DNA from: an uncultured Marinobacterium sp.
GTDB taxonomy: Bacteria > Pseudomonadota > Gammaproteobacteria > Pseudomonadales > Balneatricaceae
NCBI GenBank assembly: GCA_947501565.1
Contig: CANMWJ010000004.1
Coordinates: 1 to 64,000 of the forward strand
DNA: 64,000 bases
Reading direction: 5' to 3'
Each line of letters begins with the position of its first letter. The stretch's first letter is position 1. The notes beneath the pieces were generated by a model. It was not told where the DNA came from and made no database searches. It was given only the letters and a program-made list of their open reading frames with translations. The position numbers and the translations under genes are program-made. Shown here in pieces: positions 55,032-63,646 of the stretch.

Positions 55032-57068
55032 ATGGGATTAAGGAAAGTTCCACTTAGTCGCTCGATCGGTGCGGAGTTACTGAAGAAGATCTTTGGTATC
55101 TACTGCGTTGTTGCTATAGCGATCACCGGCTATCAGGCCTGGAGTGAGTACGTCCATACCCGTGACCGGGTGCTGGAGACGATGGTGGAGGCCCAGGAGC
55201 TGGTTGAGGATGGGCTGGCGAATGCGGTATGGCATCTGGATACACGTTTGCTGGAGGGGCTGATCCGGGGCTTGCTGTCGCAGAGTATTCTGACGGGAGT
55301 GGCGGTTTATACGGAGGAGGGGGAGTTGCTCTCTAAAGGTGGCACGGTTGAACCGGATCTCGATGTGCTGCGAAATTCCGAAACGACCGGTAGCCTCGGG
55401 GAAAACGCCCAATCCGTCTACCGGCATCAGTTTGCTCTGTTTGATCCCAATGAGTTGAGCGATGAACCTGTGGGTTACGCTCTGTTCTACAGCAGCCGGG
55501 ATGTGGTGATCGAGGCGATTCAACCTACGCTGTACTCCCTGCTTATTGCGGCTGTTGTTAAAACCCTGGTCCTGTGGGGCTTGTTCCTCTATTTCGGCAG
55601 GAAGCTGCTGAGCAAACCGATCAACTCTCTGCTTGAACAGGTGCAGGCGCTGCCGCTGAAGCACCTTGAAGAGCTGGCTGAAGAGCAGGATAAGCAGGGG
55701 AGCGGTAATCTCAACGAGCTGCAGCTGTTCCAGCGCGCATTCACCACCATGCAGCGTGAACTGGATCACACGCTCGCGGCGCTGAACGAATCCAACGATA
55801 AACTGGCCAACATCAACCTGCATCTTCACCGCGCGGTGGAGCAAAGCCCGACCCTCTCCTCGGTTATCTCGCTGGACGGACGGGTGATCTACAGCACGCC
55901 AAGCCTGACCGAGCTGACCGGTTACAGTGGGGAGGCGATCCAGGCGTTGTTTGATACCCAGCTTCTGGGACGCCAGCGGGTGCGAGAGCTGGTGGCGGAA
56001 GCACAGTTCGAACGGGAAAAAAGCGAGCTGTGGAGCCGTCAGCTGAAAGTCACAACCCACGCACGCCAGCAGCTGTATCTGCAGGTGAGCGTGTCCACGG
56101 TGCGCGATAGCGACGGTAATCTGGAGAACCTGCTATTTTCCGCCAACGATATCAGCGCCCTGCAGAAACTGGCGCTGGTGCTGAAGCAGAAAAACCTGCA
56201 ACAACAGGAGACCATCAGCAAGCTGGAGGAGGCGCAGAATCAGCTGATCCAGTCGGAAAAGATGGCTTCCATCGGCCAGCTGGCGGCAGGTATCGCCCAT
56301 GAGATCAACAACCCTGTAGGTTTCGTTAACGCCAACATGAATATCTTCAGCAATTACTCTGAGCAGTTGCTGACATTGCTGGACCTTTATGAAGAGGCGT
56401 GTCGGAGTCAGGGTATCCAGCTGCAGGATATCGAGGCCTACAGCGAGGAGATTGATCTGGCGTTTCTGCGTGAAGACCTGCCGGAGATGATGAACGACAC
56501 CCAGGAGGGGCTGGAGCGGATCAAAAGGATTGTTAGCGACCTGATGGGATTCTCTCGCGTCGGAGAATCGGTGCTGAGTGATTACGATCTGAAGGTGGGT
56601 ATCGAGAGTACGCTTAACGTCGCCTCGCATGAGCTGAAGTACAAGGTTGAGGTCGTGAAGGAGTTTGCGGATCTGCCCTATGTGGAGTGTGTGCCGTCAC
56701 AGATTAATCAAGTGTTGATGAACATGATGATCAACGCGGCGCATGCGATAGAGGAGCGTGGTGTACTTACCCTGAGGACCGGGATACAGGATGAAAATGT
56801 CTGGATCGAGGTGGAAGATACAGGTTGTGGTATAGATCCTCAGAATCTGAGTCGTCTGTTTGATCCGTTCTTCACCACCAAAGCGGTGGGTGAAGGCACA
56901 GGGCTTGGTTTGTCGGTTTCCTATGGCATCGTTGCCAAACACAACGGCCATATCGACGTGCGCAGCGAACCGGGCAAAGGCACCTGTTTCCGGATCGTAC
57001 TGCCAATCAGGCAACCGGAAGACTCAGTGTTAAGGGCAATGAACGATGAGGTCGCCGAGGTAGAGTAA
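55032..57068 (+). CDS. Membrane PAS sensor histidine kinase, orphan
   Basis: A protein of about 678 residues; ATG 55032 has GGAG six bases upstream, with an alternative ATG at 55011. Order: TM near 17-37, periplasmic domain of about 120 residues, TM near 175-195, linker with coiled coil, PAS domain (SLDGRVIYSTPSLTELTGYS), HisKA with EKMASIGQLAAGIAHEINNP, and ATPase domain with NQVLMNMMINAAHA, GCGIDPQ, LFDPFFTTK and GTGLGLSVSYGIV. There is no receiver or Hpt domain and no response regulator adjacent. It is paired with the upstream binding protein. Confidence 0.92.
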   Translation: MGLRKVPLSRSIGAELLKKIFGIYCVVAIAITGYQAWSEYVHTRDRVLETMVEAQELVEDGLANAVWHLDTRLLEGLIRGLLSQSILTGVAVYTEEGELLSKGGTVEPDLDVLRNSETTGSLGENAQSVYRHQFALFDPNELSDEPVGYALFYSSRDVVIEAIQPTLYSLLIAAVVKTLVLWGLFLYFGRKLLSKPINSLLEQVQALPLKHLEELAEEQDKQGSGNLNELQLFQRAFTTMQRELDHTLAALNESNDKLANINLHLHRAVEQSPTLSSVISLDGRVIYSTPSLTELTGYSGEAIQALFDTQLLGRQRVRELVAEAQFEREKSELWSRQLKVTTHARQQLYLQVSVSTVRDSDGNLENLLFSANDISALQKLALVLKQKNLQQQETISKLEEAQNQLIQSEKMASIGQLAAGIAHEINNPVGFVNANMNIFSNYSEQLLTLLDLYEEACRSQGIQLQDIEAYSEEIDLAFLREDLPEMMNDTQEGLERIKRIVSDLMGFSRVGESVLSDYDLKVGIESTLNVASHELKYKVEVVKEFADLPYVECVPSQINQVLMNMMINAAHAIEERGVLTLRTGIQDENVWIEVEDTGCGIDPQNLSRLFDPFFTTKAVGEGTGLGLSVSYGIVAKHNGHIDVRSEPGKGTCFRIVLPIRQPEDSVLRAMNDEVAEVE

Positions 57069-57163
57069 TCGCTAACCTCAAATGAGCAATGTATTAGCGT
57101 AGGTAGACCATATGTGGCGACGCGCGCCAGCGAATCCCAACATAACCCAAAAACATCGAACGC

Positions 57164-57203
57164 AAAAAAAAAGGGCAGCCGTTACGGGGGAATAGGGCTG
57201 CCC
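57164..57203 (-). terminator. Rho-independent terminator of the nirBD operon
   Basis: On the minus strand GGGCAGCC-N15-GGCTGCCC is followed by nine T residues, ending the nirB-nirD transcript. The plus-strand kinase gene ends about 95 bases away. Confidence 0.9.
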
Positions 57204-57247
57204 GAGGAGAGTTTACCGATGGGTTGGGAAATCCGTTTACGTTGTTT

Positions 57248-57595
57248 TTAAGCTTGCATAATCTCCACCTGTTCGCCGTTCAGGCGTACAGGGAAAGTCT
57301 TTAGTTTCACCGATTCGTCTTCCAGACATTCGCCACTCTTCAGTGCGTAGTGCTGTTTGTAGAGTGGGGAGGCAACGACCGGCTCACCGTTCAGATCGCC
57401 GATGATGCCACGGGCGATCACGTTGGCACGGCTCACTGGATCGTGATTGCATACCGCGAACAGGCTTTCCTCCTGGCCTGGCAGGTAGAAAAGTGCGACC
57501 TGTGCGTCGCCCATCTTGGCTGCGACACCGGAGAACGGCACCAGATCGCTAAGGGAACAAAGGGTTTTCCAGTCCAGCTGAGTTACAGAGTTCAT
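57248..57595 (-). CDS. nirD: Assimilatory nitrite reductase small subunit
   Basis: The 115-residue Rieske-like small subunit begins MNSVTQLDWKTLCSLSDLVPFSGVAAKM and shows the NirD segment VIARGIIGDLNGEPVVASPLYKQHYALKSGECLED. It lacks the two Cys-His pairs of true Rieske proteins, as expected for NirD. It lies 35 bases after nirB and before a strong terminator. Confidence 0.93.
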   Translation of the reverse strand: MNSVTQLDWKTLCSLSDLVPFSGVAAKMGDAQVALFYLPGQEESLFAVCNHDPVSRANVIARGIIGDLNGEPVVASPLYKQHYALKSGECLEDESVKLKTFPVRLNGEQVEIMQA

Positions 57596-57630
57596 AGCTA
57601 ATCTCCTTCTGATTTGTCTCTAAAACCGGA

Positions 57631-60126
57631 TCACGCCGGGCGGATCTGATCGCGTTCGATGATGTTGATGATCTGTGGGTCGCCACCTTCCTCGTTGACG
57701 AAGGTACGGAAACGTTTCAGTTTCTCCTCGTCGCTGATGGTCGCTTTCCACTCACACTCGTAGGTGGAGACGATGTGGGCCATCTGTTTCTCCAGCTCTT
57801 CGGCCAGGCCGAGGGTGTCGTTGATCACCACGTCGCGCAGGTAATCCAGACCGCCTTCCATGTTGTCCATCCACACAGAGGTACGCTGCAGGCGGTCACC
57901 GGTCTTGATGTAGAACATCAGCACACGGTCGATGTACTTGATCAGGGTTTCGTCATCCAGATCGGTCGCGAACAGGTCAGCATGACGTGGTTTCATACCG
58001 CCGTTACCGCAGACGTAGAGGTTCCAGCCGTTCTCGGTGGCGATCACGCCGATATCCTTGCTCTGGGCTTCAGCACACTCACGGGTACAGCCGGAGACCG
58101 CAAACTTCAGTTTGTGCGGGGAGCGCAGGCCCTTGTAGCGGTTCTCGATATCGATCGCCATGCCCACACTGTCCTTCACACCGTAGCGGCACCAGGTACT
58201 GCCGACACAGGATTTCACGGTACGTACGGACTTACCGTAGGCGTGACCGGTTTCGAAACCGGCTGCGACCAGCTCTTCCCAGATCAGCGGCAGTTCGTGC
58301 AGTTGTGCACCGAACAGGTCGACACGCTGGCCACCGGTGATCTTGGTGTAGAGGTTGTATTTCTTCGCCACTTCACCCAGGACGATCAGCTTGTCCGGGG
58401 TGATCTCACCGCCAGCGATACGCGGCACGATGGAGTAGGTGCCGTTCTTCTGCATGTTCGCCATAAAGGTGTCGTTGGTGTCCTGCAGGTGAACGTGCTG
58501 CTCATCCATAATGTGCTCGTTCCAGCAGGATGCCAGCATGTTGCCGACCGTTGGCTTACAGATGTCGCAACCCAGACCTTTACCGTGTTTCTCCAGCAGT
58601 TCCTGGAAGCTGCGGATGCCTTCGACGCGGATGATGTGGTAGATCTCTTCGCGGGTGTGCGGGAAGTGCTCACAGATATCGGTGCTTACCTCAACGCCGC
58701 GTTTCTCCAGCTCGTTATCCACCACGCTCTTCAGCAGGGCGGCACAACCACCACAACCGGACGCTGCTTTGGTGGCGTCTTTCACCATGCCGACATCGGT
58801 CGCGCCTTCGTCGATGGAGCAGCAGATCTGGCCTTTAGTGACGTTCAGGCAGGAGCAGATGGTCGCGGTTTCCGGCAGCGCATCAGGGCCTAGTGCAGGC
58901 GCCGCTGCGCCGTCCAGTGAAGGCAGGATCAGGCTTTCCGGATGTTCCGGCAGTTCGATACCGTTCAGGGCGTACTGCAGCAGGGTGTCGTACTGGCTGC
59001 AATCGCCGACCAGCACCGCACCCAGCAGGTGTTTCTTGTCTTCGGAGACGATGATGCGTTTGTAGCTTTCTGCCGCGTCATCGGAGTATTTGTAGCTGAT
59101 TGCGCCTGGCGTCATACCGTGGGCATCGCCGATGGAGCCCACGTCCACACCCAGCAGTTTCAGCTTGGTGCTCATATCGGCACCGGTAAATTCTTCCGTG
59201 CCGCCCAACATATGGGAGACAGCCACTTTGGCCATGGTATAGCCCGGCGCAACAAGACCGAAGATACGATTATTCCACAGGGCGCACTCGCCGATGGCAT
59301 AGATGTTTTCGTCGGAGGTCTGGCAGTGATTGTTCACCACGATACCGCCGCGCTCGCCTATCTCGAGTCCACTCTGACGGGCAAGTTCGTCCTGGGGGCG
59401 AATACCGGCGGAGAACAGGATCAGATCCGTCTCCAGCTTCTCACCGTCTGCGAAATTCATCCGGTGCATCGCGGATTCGCCATCATCGATCAACTGGGTA
59501 TTTTTATTGGTATGTACTTTTACACCCAGGTCTTCGATCTTGCTACGCAAAAGCTGACCACCGTCTTCATCCAGCTGTACAGCCATCAGACGGGGGGCAA
59601 ACTCCACTACGTGGGTCTCCAGTCCCAAATCACGCAGGGCTTTTGCCGCTTCCAGACCAAGCAATCCGCCGCCTACGACTACGCCCACCTTGCCACCCTT
59701 AGCTGCGGCTTCAATTGCCTCCAGATCTTCGATGGTGCGGTAGACGAGGCAGTTTTCACGCTCATGGCCGGGAACCGGTGGAACAAACGGGTAGGAGCCG
59801 GTGGCCAGTACCAGTTTGTCGTAACTCAGCAGGTCACCGCTGGCAGCGGTAACGGTTTTGTTGTCACGGTCGATCGCGACCGCCTTTTCGCCAACGCGTA
59901 CGTTCAGGCCCCAGCTCTCGTACTGTGCCGGGGTACCCATCGCCAGATCGTCGGCACTGGAGCCGTCGAAGTACGCACTCAGGTGCACGCGGTCGTAAGC
60001 CAGACGGGGTTCTTCACAGAATACGGTGATCTCGTACTGCTCGGCGAAACCGGACTCCACCAGACTTTCCAGATAGTGGTGGCCCACCATTCCGTTACCG
60101 ATAACAATTAAACTTGGTTTGCTCAT
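57631..60126 (-). CDS. nirB: NAD(P)H-dependent assimilatory nitrite reductase large subunit
   Basis: An 831-residue enzyme that reduces nitrite to ammonium. Order: FAD/NAD(P)-binding oxidoreductase (VIGNGMVGHHYLESL; VGVVVGGGLLGLEAA), BFD-like [2Fe-2S] domain (TICSCLNVTKGQICC; SGCGGCAALL), and the sirohaem/[4Fe-4S] domain with SCVGSTWCRYG and SGCTRECAEAQSKD. The start at 60126 lies 13 bases after the previous stop; a longer frame from 60219 overlaps the upstream gene. Confidence 0.96.
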   Translation of the reverse strand: MSKPSLIVIGNGMVGHHYLESLVESGFAEQYEITVFCEEPRLAYDRVHLSAYFDGSSADDLAMGTPAQYESWGLNVRVGEKAVAIDRDNKTVTAASGDLLSYDKLVLATGSYPFVPPVPGHERENCLVYRTIEDLEAIEAAAKGGKVGVVVGGGLLGLEAAKALRDLGLETHVVEFAPRLMAVQLDEDGGQLLRSKIEDLGVKVHTNKNTQLIDDGESAMHRMNFADGEKLETDLILFSAGIRPQDELARQSGLEIGERGGIVVNNHCQTSDENIYAIGECALWNNRIFGLVAPGYTMAKVAVSHMLGGTEEFTGADMSTKLKLLGVDVGSIGDAHGMTPGAISYKYSDDAAESYKRIIVSEDKKHLLGAVLVGDCSQYDTLLQYALNGIELPEHPESLILPSLDGAAAPALGPDALPETATICSCLNVTKGQICCSIDEGATDVGMVKDATKAASGCGGCAALLKSVVDNELEKRGVEVSTDICEHFPHTREEIYHIIRVEGIRSFQELLEKHGKGLGCDICKPTVGNMLASCWNEHIMDEQHVHLQDTNDTFMANMQKNGTYSIVPRIAGGEITPDKLIVLGEVAKKYNLYTKITGGQRVDLFGAQLHELPLIWEELVAAGFETGHAYGKSVRTVKSCVGSTWCRYGVKDSVGMAIDIENRYKGLRSPHKLKFAVSGCTRECAEAQSKDIGVIATENGWNLYVCGNGGMKPRHADLFATDLDDETLIKYIDRVLMFYIKTGDRLQRTSVWMDNMEGGLDYLRDVVINDTLGLAEELEKQMAHIVSTYECEWKATISDEEKLKRFRTFVNEEGGDPQIINIIERDQIRPA

Positions 60127-60139
60127 GGGTGAGGTCCTC

Positions 60140-61408
60140 TTAAGAAGCTGCCGCAATGGGTGTGCGCTCTGTACTGGTGCCTGCGTTGGCACTCTTTTTC
60201 TCGCAGAAAGCGCGGCCAAAAATGATATGTGGGCGGATTGCCCGGATAGTCTGTTGTTCCTGGATCAGGTCGAAGTACCAGTTGCCGTCCTGCACATCGC
60301 CGTACATCACGGCGCCGACCAGACGGTTTTTGCGGAACAGGAGTTTTTTGTAATGACCCTGTTCACGGTCTTCGAACAGCACCGCGTCGGTGTCGTCGCT
60401 GTCCAGATACTCTCCGGCAGAGTAAAGATCGATGCCGGAGATCTTGAGTTTGGTGGCGGTCGGGTTCACCGCGAAACGGTGGCTGCCGTCGTCGCACAGC
60501 AGGTTGCTCAGCACCCGAACCTGATCCCAGATCGGCGCCACAAGACCAAAGGTGTCGTCGCCGTACTGGCAGCACTCGCCCAGCGCGTAGATCAGCGGAT
60601 CGCTGCTCTGCATCAGGTTGTTGACGTGTACGCCGCGCTGACACTCCAGACCGGCGGCTTCTGCCAGCTCGGTGTGGGGCACGATGCCGATGGCGATCAC
60701 CACCTGCTGTACCTCCAGTTCGCTGCCGTCGGTCAGGGTGACCGCAGAGACGTGATCGTCACCTTTAATTTCGCGGACTTCGTTACCCAGAATCACGCGG
60801 ATACCACGACCTTCCAGTTCAGCCTGCAGCAGCTCGCCAGCGGTTTTGTCCAGCTGACGGTTGAGCAGCCACTCGCCCCGGTGCAACACAGTGACCTCAA
60901 CGCCCTGTTTACGCAGGCCGTACGCCGCTTCCAGCCCCAGCAGACCACCGCCGATCACCAGCGCGTGTTTGCTGTTGTTCGCCTGCTCTTTAATACGTTT
61001 TACGTCGCGCATATTGCGGAAGCTGAGTACACCCTCCAGAGCGCAACCTTTCGCTGCAGCGGGCAGGGCGGGTTCGGAACCGGTAGCGATCACCAGCTTG
61101 TCGTAAAAAGCTGTTTTACCGCGCTGGCTGATAACTTTCTGATTGTCGCGGTCGATCTCGATCACCGGATCATCGCTGTGCAGGGTGATGTTGTGGCTGG
61201 CAAACCACTCACTGGGATGGATCACGATCTCGTTCGCGCTCATCTCCTCGGCGAGAACGGGAGAAAGCATGATCCGGTTGTAACTTCCATGTGGTTCCTG
61301 ATCGAACACAGTGATGGCGTAACGTGCTGCATCCAGCGCTGTAATCTCGCTGAGCAGTCGCCCGGTCGCCATACCGTTGCCGATAATCACCAGATGCTCT
61401 TTCTTCAT
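60140..61408 (-). CDS. FAD-dependent NAD(P) oxidoreductase, nitrite-reductase-associated
   Basis: This 422-residue flavoprotein is related to the N-terminal third of NirB: LVIIGNGMATGRLLSEI, KLVIATGSEPALP, LVIGGGLLGLEAAYGL and the typical YALGECCQYG FAD-proximal motif. It has no Fe-S or sirohaem domain. Related reductases occur beside nitrate or nitrite assimilation genes, where they may supply electrons to an assimilatory nitrate reductase; no such gene lies in the window. The start at 61408 (MKKEHLVIIGNGM) is chosen over an upstream frame that crosses the leader terminator. Confidence 0.85.
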   Translation of the reverse strand: MKKEHLVIIGNGMATGRLLSEITALDAARYAITVFDQEPHGSYNRIMLSPVLAEEMSANEIVIHPSEWFASHNITLHSDDPVIEIDRDNQKVISQRGKTAFYDKLVIATGSEPALPAAAKGCALEGVLSFRNMRDVKRIKEQANNSKHALVIGGGLLGLEAAYGLRKQGVEVTVLHRGEWLLNRQLDKTAGELLQAELEGRGIRVILGNEVREIKGDDHVSAVTLTDGSELEVQQVVIAIGIVPHTELAEAAGLECQRGVHVNNLMQSSDPLIYALGECCQYGDDTFGLVAPIWDQVRVLSNLLCDDGSHRFAVNPTATKLKISGIDLYSAGEYLDSDDTDAVLFEDREQGHYKKLLFRKNRLVGAVMYGDVQDGNWYFDLIQEQQTIRAIRPHIIFGRAFCEKKSANAGTSTERTPIAAAS

Positions 61409-61435
61409 CGTTTCGCTCAAACCTTCTGTGTGGCC

Positions 61436-61492
61436 AAAAAAAAGGCGCTCATCTACCTGCCGATCGGGGAAGCCGGGAGGTTGATGAACGCC
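61436..61492 (-). terminator. Leader terminator (attenuator) upstream of the nitrite reductase operon
   Basis: On the minus strand GGCGTTCATCAACCT pairs with AGGTAGATGAGCGCC (15 positions, one mismatch and one G-U) around a 19-base loop, followed directly by eight T residues. It lies 28 bases before the first gene and downstream of the predicted promoter, so transcription must read through it for expression. Confidence 0.8.
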
Positions 61493-61538
61493 GTTGTTCA
61501 TAATTCGAGTGAGTTTTATTTTTATTTTGGTCTTAAGG

Positions 61539-61571
61539 GTTGGTGTGAAACACACCAACGGTCTTAACCGT
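61539..61571 (-). promoter_or_regulatory. Adjacent small hairpins in the nitrite reductase leader
   Basis: Read on the minus strand: ACGGT-TAAG-ACCGT (61558-61571), then GTTGGTGTG-TTT-CACACCAAC (61539-61559), sharing two bases. Both fall within the predicted leader, 5' of the attenuator. An 8-base direct repeat GGTCTTAA (plus strand, 61529-61536 and 61560-61567) brackets the second one. They could be the target of an antiterminator of the NasR/NasT kind, though the usual hexaloop signature is not clear. Confidence 0.55.
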
Positions 61572-61591
61572 CATAAATTTGCTTAGGTATT

Positions 61592-61609
61592 TAGCAGGAG
61601 AAGTGCCAA
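61592..61609 (-). promoter_or_regulatory. Sigma-54-type promoter of the nitrite reductase operon
   Basis: The minus strand reads TTGGCACTTCTCCTGCTA: GG and GC elements with exactly 10 bases between, and TGGCAC complete at -24. The start site would be near 61582, giving a leader of about 175 bases that contains the hairpins and attenuator. This fits NtrC-controlled nitrogen assimilation. Confidence 0.65.
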
Positions 61610-61705
61610 CTTTTTTAACTCTTTGAAATTAATGGTTTTATTTTGTTTCTATGGTGTTTTTGACCGTTTTTGAATCCGCGCCGGGCGTTTGGATGGGCTA
61701 AAAGC

Positions 61706-61740
61706 GTGCACGGGATTGGGGCGGGTGCACCAGATTGTGC
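61706..61740. promoter_or_regulatory. Possible NtrC-type enhancer sites
   Basis: Two GTGCAC hexamers (61706-61711 and 61725-61730) plus a GTGC at 61737-61740 lie about 125-160 bases upstream of the predicted sigma-54 start. The spacing of full NtrC sites is not matched exactly, so this is a candidate only. The remaining gap to 61949 holds no gene. Confidence 0.35.
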
Positions 61741-61894
61741 GAGAGACAGTGATCCGTGGGCGAGGTACCGCAAAGACACCCTGCTTTGCTCCAGACAGGC
61801 GATTTTAATCAGCCAGGTTGATCTCTGATCGGAGCGAATGCCTATACTTTGGATACTTGCGCAGCATGAGGCCTCCCGAAACGGGGCAAGGCAA

Positions 61895-61928
61895 TGCGAG
61901 CTCCTTAATATCTGCGAGCTCCTTAATA
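61895..61928. repeat. Short tandem duplication upstream of the DASS transporter
   Basis: TGCGAGCTCCTTAATA occurs twice (61895-61910 and 61913-61928) with an 18-base period, ending 20 bases before the transporter ATG. Confidence 0.9.
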
Positions 61929-61948
61929 ATTGAAGAGGGTAGCAACGC

Positions 61949-63496
61949 ATGACGCCCGACAAACAGGATGTCCATGAACGGGACAATGATCTTCCGGTAC
62001 CGGCAGATCAACCTGACACGGATAAAAGTAACCCTTCTGAATCAGAGGGCTCGCCACTTGGCAGTCTATGCTTGGTTGGTCTGCTGGGTGGACCGATCGT
62101 CGCACTGCTGATCCTGATAACACCCGCCCCTGAAGGTATGCCCGAAGAGGCCTGGCGTTTGGTGGCGATGGCGACCTGGATGGTGATCTGGTGGTTAACC
62201 GAAGCGATACCGATTCCGGCCACCGCGTTGCTGCCCATCATCCTGATGCCACTGCTTAACATCGATAAGATCAAGCCGGTGGCTGCGAACTATGCTCATC
62301 CGCTGATCTATCTGTTCCTTGGCGGATTCCTGCTGGCCGCGGCGATGCAGCACGTTGGGCTTCACCGTCGTATCGCGCTCAAGATCGTCAGTATGGTCGG
62401 TACCTCTCCGGCCCGGATCATCCTTGGTTTTATGCTGGCGACCGCCTTCCTGTCGATGTGGATCTCCAACACCGCGACTACCATCATGATGTTTGCGGTG
62501 GGGCTGTCCGTGATCGATTTTGTTGCCCACCATACCGACGATGACAAGATCGTGCGTAATTTCGGCGTCGCCTTGATGCTGTCGATCGCCTACAGCGCTT
62601 CAATCGGTGGTGTCGGTACGCTGATCGGTACACCGCCCAACGCCTTGCTCGCGAGCTTCCTGCAAAACACCTATAACATCGAGATTACGTTCTTTAACTG
62701 GATGATGCTGGGTGTACCTGTGGTGCTGGTGATGTTGCCGACAACCTGGCTGATCCTGACGCGGCTGCTGTTTCCATCGCATCAGATCGCCATAAGCGAC
62801 GCAGGCAGCGTGGTTGAGCGTGAGCTGAAAGCGCTTGGTGCCATGTCCAGAGGTGAAAAACTGGTAGCCGTTATTTTCTTCTGTGCGGCGCTGGGGTGGA
62901 TTTTCCGTAAGGTGCTGGTGGACCTGACGGGGCTGCCGATCAATGACACCATCATTGCACTGGTCGCGGCACTGGCGTTATTTGCGATACCGATCTCACG
63001 CGCCAAGGGTGAATTTGCGCTGGATTGGGAGGCGGCGCGAGACCTGCCCTGGGGTGTGTTGCTGCTATTCGGTGGCGGACTGGCGCTGGCAAGTGGATTC
63101 AAAGGCACCGGATTGGCTGAATGGATCGGTAACACCGTCGGTGGTGTTGAGATAAGTACTCTGGCACTGGTCTTGTTGGTCACCATTGCGATCGTCTACC
63201 TGACCGAAATAACCTCGAACACGGCGTCTACCGCAACCTTCCTGCCGATACTGGCCGCCGTAGCTGTGGGCCTTGAGCTGAATCCATTGGTTCTCTGCGT
63301 ACCGGTGGCTCTGGGTGCATCCATGGCGTTTATGATGCCGGTGGCAACGCCGCCTAATGCGATCGTCTTCTCATACGACAGGATGGAGTTGCGCGATATG
63401 GTGCGTGCCGGTTTCTTGCTGAACCTGTTGGCGATCGCCGTGGCGTTCGGGTTGTTTACGCTGCTTGCTGGTGTGGTCTTCGATATCAATCTTTGA
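61949..63496 (+). CDS. DASS/SLC13 family sodium:carboxylate symporter
   Basis: This 515-residue transporter has an unusual acidic cytoplasmic N-terminal tail of about 45 residues and then about 11 TM segments. The two family SNT motifs are visible: WISNTATTIMMFAVG and EITSNTASTATFLPI, as is the second-half VALGASMAFMMPVATPPNAI. These place it among Na+-coupled di-/tricarboxylate or sulfate transporters of the DASS family; the exact substrate cannot be read from sequence. It is divergent from the nitrite reductase operon. Confidence 0.92.
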   Translation: MTPDKQDVHERDNDLPVPADQPDTDKSNPSESEGSPLGSLCLVGLLGGPIVALLILITPAPEGMPEEAWRLVAMATWMVIWWLTEAIPIPATALLPIILMPLLNIDKIKPVAANYAHPLIYLFLGGFLLAAAMQHVGLHRRIALKIVSMVGTSPARIILGFMLATAFLSMWISNTATTIMMFAVGLSVIDFVAHHTDDDKIVRNFGVALMLSIAYSASIGGVGTLIGTPPNALLASFLQNTYNIEITFFNWMMLGVPVVLVMLPTTWLILTRLLFPSHQIAISDAGSVVERELKALGAMSRGEKLVAVIFFCAALGWIFRKVLVDLTGLPINDTIIALVAALALFAIPISRAKGEFALDWEAARDLPWGVLLLFGGGLALASGFKGTGLAEWIGNTVGGVEISTLALVLLVTIAIVYLTEITSNTASTATFLPILAAVAVGLELNPLVLCVPVALGASMAFMMPVATPPNAIVFSYDRMELRDMVRAGFLLNLLAIAVAFGLFTLLAGVVFDINL

Positions 63497-63646
63497 CCGA
63501 GGCGCTTAGGGTGTTGTGGTTTCTGTATGGCTAACAGTGATAGCGACAGGTTATGCACTCCGCCCGGTTGAAAATATACCGCTTAAGGTGATGCAACCCG
63601 GCGATGACCTGACTAAACTGGATTCAGGGTATTGGAGGTAGTTGCC

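Noticed and set aside
58942-61567. Long plus-strand frames opposite nirB and the flavoprotein gene
   Set aside because: Antisense shadows of genes with intact cofactor motifs.
61539-61571. ANTAR-type dual hexaloop motif in the nitrite reductase leader
   Set aside because: The loops (TAAG, TTT) do not fit the expected A-at-1, G-at-4 hexaloop pattern, so NasR/NasT dependence is left open.
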